From assembly GCF_020075705.1 (NCBI RefSeq), contig NZ_JAIQUM010000002.1, forward strand, positions 62,001 to 126,000: 64,000 nt of DNA. The letters run 5' to 3'. This document shows, one piece after another, positions 1 through 7,338 of this stretch. The translations under genes and the position numbers were made by a program. A model generated the notes under the pieces. The model was not told where the DNA came from. It worked only from the letters and a program-made list of their open reading frames with translations, and made no database searches. Each line of letters opens with the position of its first letter. Position 1 is the stretch's first letter. This stretch comes from Metabacillus rhizolycopersici (GTDB lineage: Bacteria > Bacillota > Bacilli > Bacillales > Bacillaceae).

Positions 1-72
1 GAGTTCAATTTTACATGGTTCTACCAGCTATTGATTAAATAACTGGTAGAACTATTTTGCACATTATTATCT

Positions 73-276
73 TTAATTTTTCCTTTTTAGTTCTGTTTGC
101 TTTTCTTCTAATACAAATTCCTCTGTTACTTCATCGACCACTCCTTTTGTAGAGTTTTTGAACTCTTTTAAGGTCTGGCCGACAGCTCGTCCTAACTGAG
201 GCAGCTTGGCCGGTCCGAAAATGATTAAAGCAATAATCAGAATTAAAATTAATCCCGGTACACCGATATTCGGCAT
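73..276 (-). CDS. tatA: Sec-independent translocase protein TatA
   Basis: This 67-residue protein is a TatA/TatE-type component of the twin-arginine translocase, which forms the pore-like assembly that exports folded proteins. The sequence shows the usual short N-terminus (MPNIGVPGL), one membrane segment at about residues 6-22, the [14 protein letters not shown] hinge and amphipathic helix, and a charged C-terminal tail. The start is supported by AGGAGG seven bases upstream. It lies downstream of tatC on the same strand, with about 240 bases between them that hold a decayed repeat, so the two may not be tightly co-transcribed. A second, similar TatA sits at 5205-5432 on the other strand. The family assignment is firm. 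The idea that it serves the neighbouring Tat-signal dehydrogenase is inference from position. Confidence 0.93.
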   Translation of the reverse strand: MPNIGVPGLILILIIALIIFGPAKLPQLGRAVGQTLKEFKNSTKGVVDEVTEEFVLEEKQTELKRKN

Positions 277-299
277 GTTGTATCCTCCTCTTATAATAA

Positions 300-520
300 A
301 GTTTAAAGTGAAACTACCATCTATCGGGTTTTGTCCATCTCTGCTGATGATTAGCTAGACTTAAGAAGTTTATTCCTAACTTATCCTTCCCACCGCACCT
401 TAAAGTCGAGATTTTACTCCCGTTAATTTGCTATTAAGTGAGACTTTTAGCCGTTGGTGGTTTTCGACAGAGTCTCGTTGGATGTGAAGAAGCTCCAGGA
501 GCGAAAACATTTTTACATTG
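300..520. repeat. Degenerate copy of dispersed repeat family B between tatA and tatC
   Basis: No gene is seen here. The stretch at about 340-480 contains ATTTTACTCCCGTTAATT followed by AAGTGAGACTTTTA, which parallels the better copies at 36127-36355 (ATTTTACTGTCCGTTA, AAGCGAGACTT). I read it as a worn copy of the same element. It may act as a transcription or mRNA-processing spacer between the two tat genes, but that is inference. Confidence 0.5.
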
Positions 521-1231
521 CTATTTTCTATTAAAAGACCAACTAGAAACTAAGATACTAATTTCAAATAAGACTAATAAGGGGATAACAATCAGGAAAT
601 CAGAAATAAAATCCGGCGGTGATATTAAAACACCCACTATCACTAATATAAAATATGAGATTTTTCTCATTTTCCTTAATGAGTTTGGCTCTACTATTCC
701 TAGCTTTGTTAGAAACAGTATGACAACAGGCATTTCAAAAACAATACCAACTGGGATGATCAAGTTAAACATAAACGTGAAGTATTGGTTCATTCCATAG
801 GTTTCTGTTGCGCCTACCGATTGATTGATCGTTGACATAAAATCCAACATTAAAGGAAATAAAATAAAATAACTGAAACTTACACCAGAAAGAAACAAGA
901 AAAAGGAAATCGGAATATATTTAACAGTACCTCTCGCTTCTTCCTCTGATAATCCTGGTTTTACAAATAACCAGATTTGGTGCAATGCTATTGGTAAAGT
1001 AAGCAGTATGGCAATGATAACGGCACACTTAAAGTAAATTATGATTCCATCTGTAAAACCAAATACATTCCAATCCACATTTACAGCAGTAGGTTGTGAT
1101 TTAATTAATGTTAGTAGCTTAGATGCAACGCTGAACCCTATTCCAAGGGACAAAATAAATATAACCGCTGTAATAATTATCCGTTTTCTTAACTCCGTTA
1201 AATGTTCGACAAGAGTGTATTCTTGTTCCAT
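521..1231 (-). CDS. tatC: Sec-independent translocase protein TatC
   Basis: TatC is the polytopic receptor of the twin-arginine pathway that binds RR-signal peptides. The 236-residue product starts MEQEYTLVEHLTELRKRI, with the conserved HLxELRKR motif before the first helix. About six membrane segments follow, with the typical FxxKPGLxxEE loop (LFVKPGLSEEEARG) and FEMPV in the fourth segment. A GTG twelve bases upstream is also in frame, but AGGTGG lies eight bases before the ATG at 1231, so I use the ATG. Length is normal for the family. It is divergently placed from the gluconate dehydrogenase-like genes, one of which has a clear Tat signal, so this translocase may be dedicated to that substrate (inference). 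Confidence 0.95.
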   Translation of the reverse strand: MEQEYTLVEHLTELRKRIIITAVIFILSLGIGFSVASKLLTLIKSQPTAVNVDWNVFGFTDGIIIYFKCAVIIAILLTLPIALHQIWLFVKPGLSEEEARGTVKYIPISFFLFLSGVSFSYFILFPLMLDFMSTINQSVGATETYGMNQYFTFMFNLIIPVGIVFEMPVVILFLTKLGIVEPNSLRKMRKISYFILVIVGVLISPPDFISDFLIVIPLLVLFEISILVSSWSFNRK

Positions 1232-1259
1232 GTTTCTAACCACCTAATTTATCATATAA

Positions 1260-1655
1260 AGTGAGGCTTTTTCGACACATCGGACGTACGTATGTAAACA
1301 TTGTGTATTTAGCCACTAATTCTCCATAGTGTGTTTGTCATCCAGCCCTGATTGATTTTTTCAAAGAGGAATGAAGTCTAAGGGGAAATTCATATTTACC
1401 ATACAATATTTTACGTGCTGGACGTTTTAGTATTTTTTTAAATGTTACTAGAATTACCAGAGTTTGACGTTGTTAATCAGGAAATGTGTTTTACACATCA
1501 TTTTTGATGTATCATTCTGATTTTTTCTGATAAAACAGACCTTCATTTTTACTTTTGTTTCGTTTTTTATTCCCCTTTAAAGTCTAGACAAAAAATAAAA
1601 CTGACAATGCACCCTTCTCCATCGTTTTCTACTACGTTTATTTTCAAAAAATTCA
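1260..1655. other. Gene-free stretch between tatC and the dehydrogenase genes
   Basis: About 400 bases without a credible gene on either strand. It must hold the tatC promoter and probably the upstream end of the rightward transcript. A small hairpin (ATGTGT/ACACAT) lies near 1485-1500. I recognise no riboswitch class. It ends in the strong hairpin described at 1656-1692. Confidence 0.5.
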
Positions 1656-1692
1656 GGAGATACTTATGGAAAAATAAGTATCTCCCTTTTTA
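1656..1692 (+). terminator. Strong rho-independent terminator ahead of the Tat-substrate dehydrogenase operon
   Basis: A perfect 12-bp stem (GGAGATACTTAT with its complement, 6-base loop) is followed by CTTTTTATC, the classic terminator shape on the + strand. No gene precedes it on this strand, so it either ends a short untranslated transcript or works as an attenuator 155 bases before the TTG start at 1847. Confidence 0.8.
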
Positions 1693-1846
1693 TCAATCTT
1701 ACCGATTTATTCGATAAATAAGAGATTATGAGTGGTAATAATCTAGTTAATTAATTATCAGAATTCTGTAATGACCACAAACAAAGGTGATTTGCTTAAT
1801 TTGCAGGATAATCACTTTTCTTCATTACGAATTAGGAGGTTTTTTT

Positions 1847-2608
1847 TTGTCGGACAAAGAAAAAAGTCAAATCGAAAAACAAGTTAGTACTAGACGTACC
1901 TTTCTAAAGAATTCCGGTTTAACAGTCGGAGGTCTCATTATAGGCGGAGCAGTTGGCAGCCTGTTTGGAAGGAGCCCTGAAAGTGATGTGAAAACAGAAC
2001 AAACAACTCATGCGCAAGCCGCTAATCCGAATGAGGCCTTAATGTTTTTTTATCCTGATGAATATCAGACGACAATGGCCGCGGCTGAACGTATTTTCCC
2101 AAAGGATGAACTTGGTCCAGGGGCTATGGAATTAAATGCAGCTATTTATATTGATCATCAACTTGCGAGTCAATGGGGCGTAAATGCAAAGGATTATCGA
2201 TTAGGGCCATTTTATGATCCGGATCCGACCCAAGGCCAACAAATCCGCATATTACGTAAAGATTTGTTCAGATTAGGCATAAAAGCACTAGATGATTACA
2301 GCAATAAAAAATATCAAAAGAAATTTACAGAATTAGAAGCAAAAGAACAAGATGAAGTGTTAATTGCATTTGAGAAAGGTGAAGCAAATTCACTTTCAGG
2401 TGTTCCAACATCGGTATTTTTCAAAATGCTCAGAAATTTAACCATGGAAGGTGTCTATTCTGACCCAATGTATGGCGGAAATAAGGAAATGCTTGGATGG
2501 AAAATGCGAAAGTATCCTGGAACTCGAATGAGTTATACAAAAGAAATCCAAAGTGATAAATTTGTACAACTGGAGCCAAATAACCTTCAAAGTCATATGG
2601 GACATTGA
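1847..2608 (+). CDS. Gluconate 2-dehydrogenase subunit 3 family protein with Tat signal
   Basis: This 253-residue protein belongs to the small-subunit (subunit 3) family that partners membrane GMC dehydrogenases at the outer face of the membrane. Residues 14-20 read STRRTFLK, a textbook twin-arginine motif, followed by a hydrophobic stretch (LTVGGLIIGGAVGSLFG) and an Ala-rich cleavage region near HAQAAN. The mature part has the family's FFYPDEYQTTMAAAERIFP opening. The start is TTG at 1847, chosen because AGGAGG ends seven bases upstream. An earlier in-frame GTG at 1787 has no ribosome site and would bury the signal. It is followed after 24 bases by the FAD subunit, so they form an operon. 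Export through the neighbouring Tat genes carries both folded subunits (family knowledge). The sugar or polyol substrate cannot be told from sequence. Confidence 0.88.
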   Translation: MSDKEKSQIEKQVSTRRTFLKNSGLTVGGLIIGGAVGSLFGRSPESDVKTEQTTHAQAANPNEALMFFYPDEYQTTMAAAERIFPKDELGPGAMELNAAIYIDHQLASQWGVNAKDYRLGPFYDPDPTQGQQIRILRKDLFRLGIKALDDYSNKKYQKKFTELEAKEQDEVLIAFEKGEANSLSGVPTSVFFKMLRNLTMEGVYSDPMYGGNKEMLGWKMRKYPGTRMSYTKEIQSDKFVQLEPNNLQSHMGH

Positions 2609-2632
2609 TCATAATAGAGAGGAGTGACATAC

Positions 2633-4348
2633 ATGGCTAAAAAATTGCCAAAGGTACCGGTTGTTGTTGTCGGAATGGGTTGGGCTGGAAGTATTATTGC
2701 AGCAGAATTAACAAAAGCAGGAATTAAAGTTGTTGGGCTTGAACGTGGTAAAGAAAGAAAGATGAGCGATTATTTAATGGTACATGACGAACTCCGTTTC
2801 CAGCATCGAACAGAGTTAATGCAAGACTTATCAAAAGAAACCATTACTTCTCGTATTAATGGAAAGATGAGAGCACTGCCAATGCGCCATTATGGGACAT
2901 TTATTGTTGGTGATGGTCTTGGGGGTGCTGGAAGCCACTGGAATGGACAGACGTACCGCTTTCTACCTTATGATTTTGAAATTAAATCTCTAACTGAAAA
3001 GAAATATGGCGCAAATAAAATAAAACCAGATTATCTGCTTCAGGATTGGGGCATTACATACGAAGAAATGGAACCATATTACGATACATTTGAAAAAATG
3101 GCAGGTATTTCAGGTGAAACAGTTGAACTTTATGGTCACCGCTCAAATCCATATCCAACTGGTCCGATGATAAAAACACCTGTTTTAGAAGAATTTGAAA
3201 AAGCGACGAAAAAGCTCGGCTATAAACCATATATGATACCTTCGGCTAACTTATCCGAAAATTACGAAAATCCGGATGGTATTTCACGTGCAGCATGTCA
3301 ATATTGTGCTTACTGTGAAAACTTCGGATGTGAGTACGGTGCGAAAGCTGATCCAGTTGTGACAGTTATTCCTGTAGCAAAAGAAACTGGCAACCTTGAT
3401 CTTCGTACATATTCAAACGTAACACGCATTTTAAATGATGGCACGAAAGCAACAGGTGTTGTTTATGTCAATACATTCACTGGTGAAGAGTTTGAACAAC
3501 CCGCAGAAATAGTTGTCGTAGCAAGTTATGTATTTAATAATGCAAGACTCTTGCTTAATTCAGGTCTTGGAAAACCTTATGATCCAACTACTGGAACAGG
3601 TGTAATCGGTAAAAATTATTGTTACCAAGTAAGTTCAGGATATTCCTCTTTATACTATAATGACCGAGAGTTCAATCTATATGGAGGTGCAGGTGCATTA
3701 GGTATTGAGATTGCTGAATTCACAGGCGATAATTTTGACCATACAAATGAAAACTTTATCCACGGTTCAGGTATCCGTACGACCCAATATGGTAACCGCC
3801 CAATTGCGAATAATAATGCTCCAATCGGAACACCTTCGTGGGGAGCGGATTTCAAGAAACAATCGATCAAATATGCAAATAGCATATTGCAAGTTAAATC
3901 ACAAGGTGCAAGCATGCCTCACAAACAAAATTATCTTGATCTGGATCCTACTTATAAAGATGTTTACGGTATGCCTTTATTACGTATGACTTATGATTAT
4001 ACAGAACAGGATCGTGAGTTAGTAAAATACATGGCAAAGGTTACAAGGAAAATTGCAGAAGAAATGGGACCAGATCATATTGATACCGTTGGTGAACAAT
4101 CACCATTTAACGTAAATGTAGATACGAATACGCATAACACAGGCGGGGTCATTATGGGTGCTGAGCCTGAAACTTCAGCAGTCAACACTTACTTGCAAAT
4201 GTGGGATGCAGAAAACGTATTTGTTGCTGGTGCTTCAGCATTTCCTCATAACAGTTGTTTTAACCCGACTGGTACACTAGGGGCCTTTTCATATAGAGCT
4301 GCTGAAGGAATAGTTAAATACCTTCAGCAAGGCGGTTCTCTCGTATAA
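2633..4348 (+). CDS. GMC-type FAD dehydrogenase, gluconate 2-dehydrogenase large-subunit-like
   Basis: A 571-residue flavoprotein of the glucose-methanol-choline oxidoreductase group. The N-terminal dinucleotide fold shows VVVVGMGWAGSIIAAEL and ends in GLERG. GGAGSHWNG is the second FAD contact, ACQYCAYCENFGCEYG is a Cys-rich insert, and the C-terminal SAFPHNSCFNPTGT carries the catalytic His/Asn region. It has no signal of its own, so export would be by hitchhiking on the Tat-signal subunit encoded just upstream. The start is ATG 2633, with GAGGAG eight bases before, rather than an in-frame GTG at 2624. The third subunit of classic gluconate dehydrogenase, a multiheme cytochrome c, is absent here, so the electron acceptor is unknown. 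Function as a periplasm-side sugar/polyol dehydrogenase is a family-level inference. Confidence 0.88.
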   Translation: MAKKLPKVPVVVVGMGWAGSIIAAELTKAGIKVVGLERGKERKMSDYLMVHDELRFQHRTELMQDLSKETITSRINGKMRALPMRHYGTFIVGDGLGGAGSHWNGQTYRFLPYDFEIKSLTEKKYGANKIKPDYLLQDWGITYEEMEPYYDTFEKMAGISGETVELYGHRSNPYPTGPMIKTPVLEEFEKATKKLGYKPYMIPSANLSENYENPDGISRAACQYCAYCENFGCEYGAKADPVVTVIPVAKETGNLDLRTYSNVTRILNDGTKATGVVYVNTFTGEEFEQPAEIVVVASYVFNNARLLLNSGLGKPYDPTTGTGVIGKNYCYQVSSGYSSLYYNDREFNLYGGAGALGIEIAEFTGDNFDHTNENFIHGSGIRTTQYGNRPIANNNAPIGTPSWGADFKKQSIKYANSILQVKSQGASMPHKQNYLDLDPTYKDVYGMPLLRMTYDYTEQDRELVKYMAKVTRKIAEEMGPDHIDTVGEQSPFNVNVDTNTHNTGGVIMGAEPETSAVNTYLQMWDAENVFVAGASAFPHNSCFNPTGTLGAFSYRAAEGIVKYLQQGGSLV

Positions 4349-4394
4349 TGTGAGACACTTACCTTAGCATTTCTTTCGATTCAGAAAAAAATAC

Positions 4395-4436
4395 TACCTG
4401 TTTCCTAGCATGAATGGGGACAGGTATTTTCATCTT
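4395..4436 (+). terminator. Terminator after the GMC dehydrogenase gene
   Basis: An 11-bp stem (TACCTGTTTCC with GGGGACAGGTA, two G:U pairs) is followed by TTTTCATCTTT, placed 47 bases after the dehydrogenase stop codon. Confidence 0.7.
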
Positions 4437-4561
4437 TATCGATAGTGACTTTAGATAGTCTTTTTTAAGTAACAAAAATTGTAAATCTATTTTAAGACTA
4501 AGTAATCTTTTGGGGTACATATTAAGATTAATATCACTATTAAAGATGAGGGGCTATTAAT

Positions 4562-4843
4562 ATGAAAGTCAAATGGAAAATTTCTATTTTGTCCACTTTG
4601 CTTACAGTAAGTTTTTTATCAGCATGTAATATGAGCAATAACAAATTTAATGACCAAAATGAAGTAGATTATCGTCCGGTCCGTTATGAAAATGACACAT
4701 TCCTAAATGATGATATGACTAATGATAATGAATTGAATCGAACAAACAGATCATTTCCTCATAATGAAAGCCCTGACCAAACAGATGAAAGAATGGAAAA
4801 GGGCAATGATCTCGAATTTGATAAAGATAGAGGTGCAGATTGA
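4562..4843 (+). CDS. Small putative lipoprotein
   Basis: A 93-residue product with a type II signal peptide: MKVKWK, a hydrophobic core, and the lipobox LSAC with the lipid-bearing Cys at residue 22. The rest is very hydrophilic, Asn/Asp/Glu-rich (NDQNEVDYRPVRYEND), with no recognisable domain. It is probably a disordered surface-tethered tail. It has its own upstream region and a terminator after it, so it looks monocistronic. It sits between the exported dehydrogenase operon and tatA2. I do not recognise a function. Confidence 0.7.
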   Translation: MKVKWKISILSTLLTVSFLSACNMSNNKFNDQNEVDYRPVRYENDTFLNDDMTNDNELNRTNRSFPHNESPDQTDERMEKGNDLEFDKDRGAD

Positions 4844-4898
4844 ACTACCGAAAGTACCATTATCACAAGTGAAGAGCGCCTAGGGGTACAGCCTCAAA

Positions 4899-4933
4899 GA
4901 AAAAAGCTAATGGATTGCCATTGGCTTTTTTTT
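4899..4933 (+). terminator. Terminator after the lipoprotein gene
   Basis: The stem AAAAGCTAATGG/CCATTGGCTTTT has a four-base loop and a run of T residues. Confidence 0.85.
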
Positions 4934-5204
4934 GCTCAATAGTGAGGCTTGAAGCAATACCAAGTTTCACCTTCATTAGCGCCGTTATACACAAATGGAT
5001 TTTTCAGGAAATTAGTATGAAAATGAACAGTTTTGAGAATATATAAAGTAAGAATAAGTAATTCATTATCTGTACTAGATTCCTTTCATTAAGCGAAGGC
5101 GTTATTTGCGTAAAAATTACTTTCAGAGCTGAAACAATTACTTTGACTAGTAAGGAATTATAGCTCATTTGCAGCAAAATTATGTAGATTGGAGGATTCA
5201 TGTA

Positions 5205-5432
5205 TTGCTTCAAAATATAGGTGTTCCAGGCTTGGTTTTAATTCTAATCATAGCACTCATGATTTTCGGACCTTCTAAATTGCCAGAAATCGGGCGTGCC
5301 TTTGGACGTACTTTGACTGAATTCAAAAGTGCTACCAAGGGATTAGTATATGATGATAATAACGAGGAAGGGAAAAAAACTCAATTAACGGCTGCTGAAA
5401 AGAAGCAAGAGAAACAGTCTGTGAATAATTAA
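5205..5432 (+). CDS. tatA: Second TatA-type translocase protein
   Basis: A 75-residue TatA paralogue: [16 protein letters not shown], then [20 protein letters not shown], with the single membrane helix, hinge and amphipathic helix, and a charged Lys/Glu/Gln tail. The core is nearly the same as that of the TatA encoded at 73-276. I place the start at TTG 5205 because GGAGG lies nine bases before it. A nearby ATG at 5200 is in a different frame, and an in-frame upstream TTG has no ribosome site. It points away from tatC and follows the dehydrogenase and lipoprotein genes. Two TatA proteins around one TatC suggest either dosage or functional specialisation, as seen with paired Tat systems in Bacillus (family knowledge). 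Which of them works with the neighbouring TatC is unknown. Confidence 0.9.
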   Translation: MLQNIGVPGLVLILIIALMIFGPSKLPEIGRAFGRTLTEFKSATKGLVYDDNNEEGKKTQLTAAEKKQEKQSVNN

Positions 5433-5647
5433 ATAATAGGTGAGGTAACTCTTTTATTTCTCATCAACGGGATAATACAAAAACCTCCTTCAAGACTTAA
5501 ACAAAGAAAAACAATCTAGATTTTTTTCGTTTATCATTTTTGCCTTCTTACTTTATGATAAGCAGTGTGATTCAAATTCCAAATCCACTGCTCTAATCTT
5601 TTCTATACGGGTACCCGACAAAAGAACATTTTTTATTTTAAACAAAA

Positions 5648-5890
5648 TCACTCTTTAATCGCTCTCGTGTCTTCATGCTGACAACCTCGACAATAAAAAT
5701 AGTGTATGCATCGATGATTCTCTAAAGAATTGGTCGTACCGTCAAAAAGCTTCATAATATCAATATCCATATAAGCACTATAATCATCAAGATAATCAGT
5801 GATTTTCCCTCTATCCTCCATTATCGTTTGGCAATTCGGACATTGTATCACTCGCATTTCTAGTCCATTACATAAAGGACACATATCCAT
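5648..5890 (-). CDS. Zinc-ribbon-like small protein
   Basis: An 80-residue protein with three Cys pairs: CPLC at the N-terminus, CPNC at about residue 17, and YCRGC near the C-terminus, plus an extra Cys and His (RCIHYFYC). This spacing suggests one or two zinc-binding knuckles. The middle is acidic (YLDDYSAYMDIDIMKLFDG). Similar small zinc-finger proteins are common in Bacillus, but I do not recognise a named one. The start ATG is preceded by GGAGATG. It is monocistronic, with no obvious partner. Confidence 0.7.
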   Translation of the reverse strand: MDMCPLCNGLEMRVIQCPNCQTIMEDRGKITDYLDDYSAYMDIDIMKLFDGTTNSLENHRCIHYFYCRGCQHEDTRAIKE

Positions 5891-6069
5891 CGCTTCATCT
5901 CCTTTATTAACTACGTATGTTTAGAATCTCTCAATCCGCCCTTTTTATGTAATACAGAAAAATAATTAGAAACATTTACCATAAAGAAAACGCGAATATA
6001 AACAATGAAATTATCCATAATACTTAGTAACAACGGTGCAACAACGCATCAGCAACAAACAAATTCTCA

Positions 6070-6099
6070 TGAATGGGTGACGCCAAGTTAGGCTATGTA
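6070..6099 (+). promoter_or_regulatory. Candidate sigma-G-type promoter for the SASP gene
   Basis: TGAATG and CTATGTA are separated by 17 bases, about 75 bases before the SASP start. The first box fits the sigma-G -35 pattern well. The second departs from CATACTA at several positions. Assignment rests mainly on the known forespore expression of SASP genes. Confidence 0.3.
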
Positions 6100-6175
6100 A
6101 CCAAAATGGTTTCATACGTTGGTGCAATTCCAACTAACCCAACCAATCAAACTATTTTGAGGAGATGAATGACAG

Positions 6176-6382
6176 ATGCCAAACAGCAATTCGTCTAACC
6201 AACTTGTAGTACCAGGTGCACAACAAGCGATTGATCAAATGAAATACGAAATCGCTTCCGAATTCGGCGTTAACTTAGGTGGAGAAACTACTTCACGCGC
6301 TAACGGTTCTGTAGGTGGAGAAATCACAAAACGATTAGTATCACTTGCTCAACAATCAATGGGCGGTTATTCACAACATTAA
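6176..6382 (+). CDS. Alpha/beta-type small acid-soluble spore protein
   Basis: A 68-residue DNA-binding protein that coats and protects chromosomal DNA in the dormant spore. It has both family signatures: the germination-protease site region [13 protein letters not shown] and the second conserved block [24 protein letters not shown] lies upstream of the ATG. It is monocistronic and ended by a strong terminator. In this family expression is in the forespore under sigma-G. Its presence is direct evidence that the host makes endospores. Confidence 0.96.
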   Translation: MPNSNSSNQLVVPGAQQAIDQMKYEIASEFGVNLGGETTSRANGSVGGEITKRLVSLAQQSMGGYSQH

Positions 6383-6400
6383 CAATTTAATATATTGGCT

Positions 6401-6432
6401 AGAGGCTGGCATTTTGTGTCAGCCTCTTTTAT
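6401..6432 (+). terminator. Terminator of the SASP gene
   Basis: AGAGGCTGGCA pairs with TGTCAGCCTCT around a TTTTG loop, then TTTTA. Confidence 0.88.
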
Positions 6433-6582
6433 CGATCTTATCTTCTAATAACATTTCTTCAATTTCGGATTCGATTCAAAAAGCAGTGGGATTTAGAAAT
6501 CACACTGCTTTCATACTTTGGATCATATGTGGAGACCAATTTATCGAACATTATTTCCTATAAAATGTTTTGTATGTTTTCT

Positions 6583-6900
6583 TTATTCCTCAACAGTTAC
6601 AGCCGTACCATAAGCAATAATTTCTGAAGCATTCTGCATCACTGCTGAGGACTCTAGCCTCATACAAACAATAGCGTTAGCACCTTTCGACTTCGCATCT
6701 TCAACCATTCTTCCAATTGCTTTCTGTCTAGCTTCATCCAACATTTCTGTGTATTCTGTTAGCTCTCCACCGACAATTGTTTTTAAGCCCGCCATAATAT
6801 CTTTTCCTATATGCTTCGATTGCACGGTACTCCCTTTTACAAACCCTTTATATTCCTTTGTTTCTTTACCTGGTACGGATTCAGTAGTTACGATAATCAT
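6583..6900 (-). CDS. YbjQ family (heavy-metal-binding fold) protein
   Basis: A 105-residue protein of the YbjQ/UPF0145 family, which forms pentamers. A metal-binding role has been suggested for it, but the function is unknown. It shows the conserved opening MIIVTTESVPGKE, the VQSKHIGKDI segment and the C-terminal block GANAIVCMRLESSAV with EIIAYGTAV. I choose ATG 6900 over upstream in-frame codons because AGAGGG is nine bases before it. The start lies inside the end of the upstream membrane-protein frame (overlap 6881-6900), which suggests translational coupling of the two genes. Confidence 0.85.
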   Translation of the reverse strand: MIIVTTESVPGKETKEYKGFVKGSTVQSKHIGKDIMAGLKTIVGGELTEYTEMLDEARQKAIGRMVEDAKSKGANAIVCMRLESSAVMQNASEIIAYGTAVTVEE

Positions 6901-7102
6901 TGTCATCATCCCTCTTTTTCTCATTTATTCTAGATTTTATTAACGCAATGAGCAACACAAGCAAAGATAAGAAGTAAGCAAAAAATAAAGCAAAAGCAAT
7001 CGTAGGATTTATGTACAAAAAAATGATACCGAAAATTTGAGTGAAGATTGCAGTAGTCAATGTACTTTCTTTTACCCTACTGCAACTTCGCTTCACTTTC
7101 AT
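6881..7102 (-). CDS. Small two-helix membrane protein coupled to ybjQ-like gene
   Basis: A protein of about 73 residues if it starts at ATG 7102: MKVKRSCSRVKESTLTT, then two hydrophobic segments (IFGIIFLYINPTIAFALFF and AYFLSLLVLLIALI) and a charged C-terminus rich in Asp/Arg. The open frame extends to 7171, but that part is encoded by a dispersed repeat (7153-7225), so the longer start is less likely. Neither start has a strong ribosome site. It overlaps the YbjQ gene by 20 bases. YbjQ homologues are often found with small membrane partners, so a joint role is plausible. I know of no function. Confidence 0.5.
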   Translation of the reverse strand: MKVKRSCSRVKESTLTTAIFTQIFGIIFLYINPTIAFALFFAYFLSLLVLLIALIKSRINEKKRDDDNDYRNY

Positions 7103-7152
7103 TACTTTTACTATATCTATTTTTAGAAAAAAGATAAATGATTTTTTTCCTC

Positions 7153-7225
7153 CAATAACAGGTAGTCTCATCCCCCACCTTACAGCTTTTAGTGAATCGC
7201 AAAGAAGTGGAAGGAAGTCTTGCTT
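7153..7225 (-). repeat. Dispersed repeat family B, inverted copy
   Basis: Read on the minus strand it gives CCACTTCTTTGCGATTCACT, AAAAGCTGTAAGGTGGGGG and then ACTACCTGTTA. This matches position by position the copy at 36277-36355 (CTCTTTGTGATCCACTCAAG, CTTAGAGGTGGGGG, ACTGCCCGTTA). A stem can form between CCAC and GGTGG. It overlaps the 5' edge of the open frame of the small membrane protein. Confidence 0.65.
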
Positions 7226-7266
7226 ATGACTGAAACATATTTATTCATTTTTTTACATTTTTAATA

Positions 7267-7293
7267 TTAATATTCCTAAAAATCCGTCGATAT
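7267..7293 (+). promoter_or_regulatory. Candidate sigma-D promoter for hemAT
   Basis: TTAA, a 15-base spacer, then GTCGATAT resembles the motility sigma factor pattern TAAA-N15-GCCGATAT, at about 45 bases before the hemAT start. Motility-regulon control is known for HemAT in B. subtilis. This site is an inference from two near matches. Confidence 0.4.
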
Positions 7294-7338
7294 ACCTAGT
7301 AGACTTAATAGTAGAAAACGAACTAAGGGGAATCATTC

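Noticed and set aside
438..800. 120-residue frame antisense to tatC
   Set aside because: It overlaps tatC and a repeat, with no ribosome site or recognisable domain.
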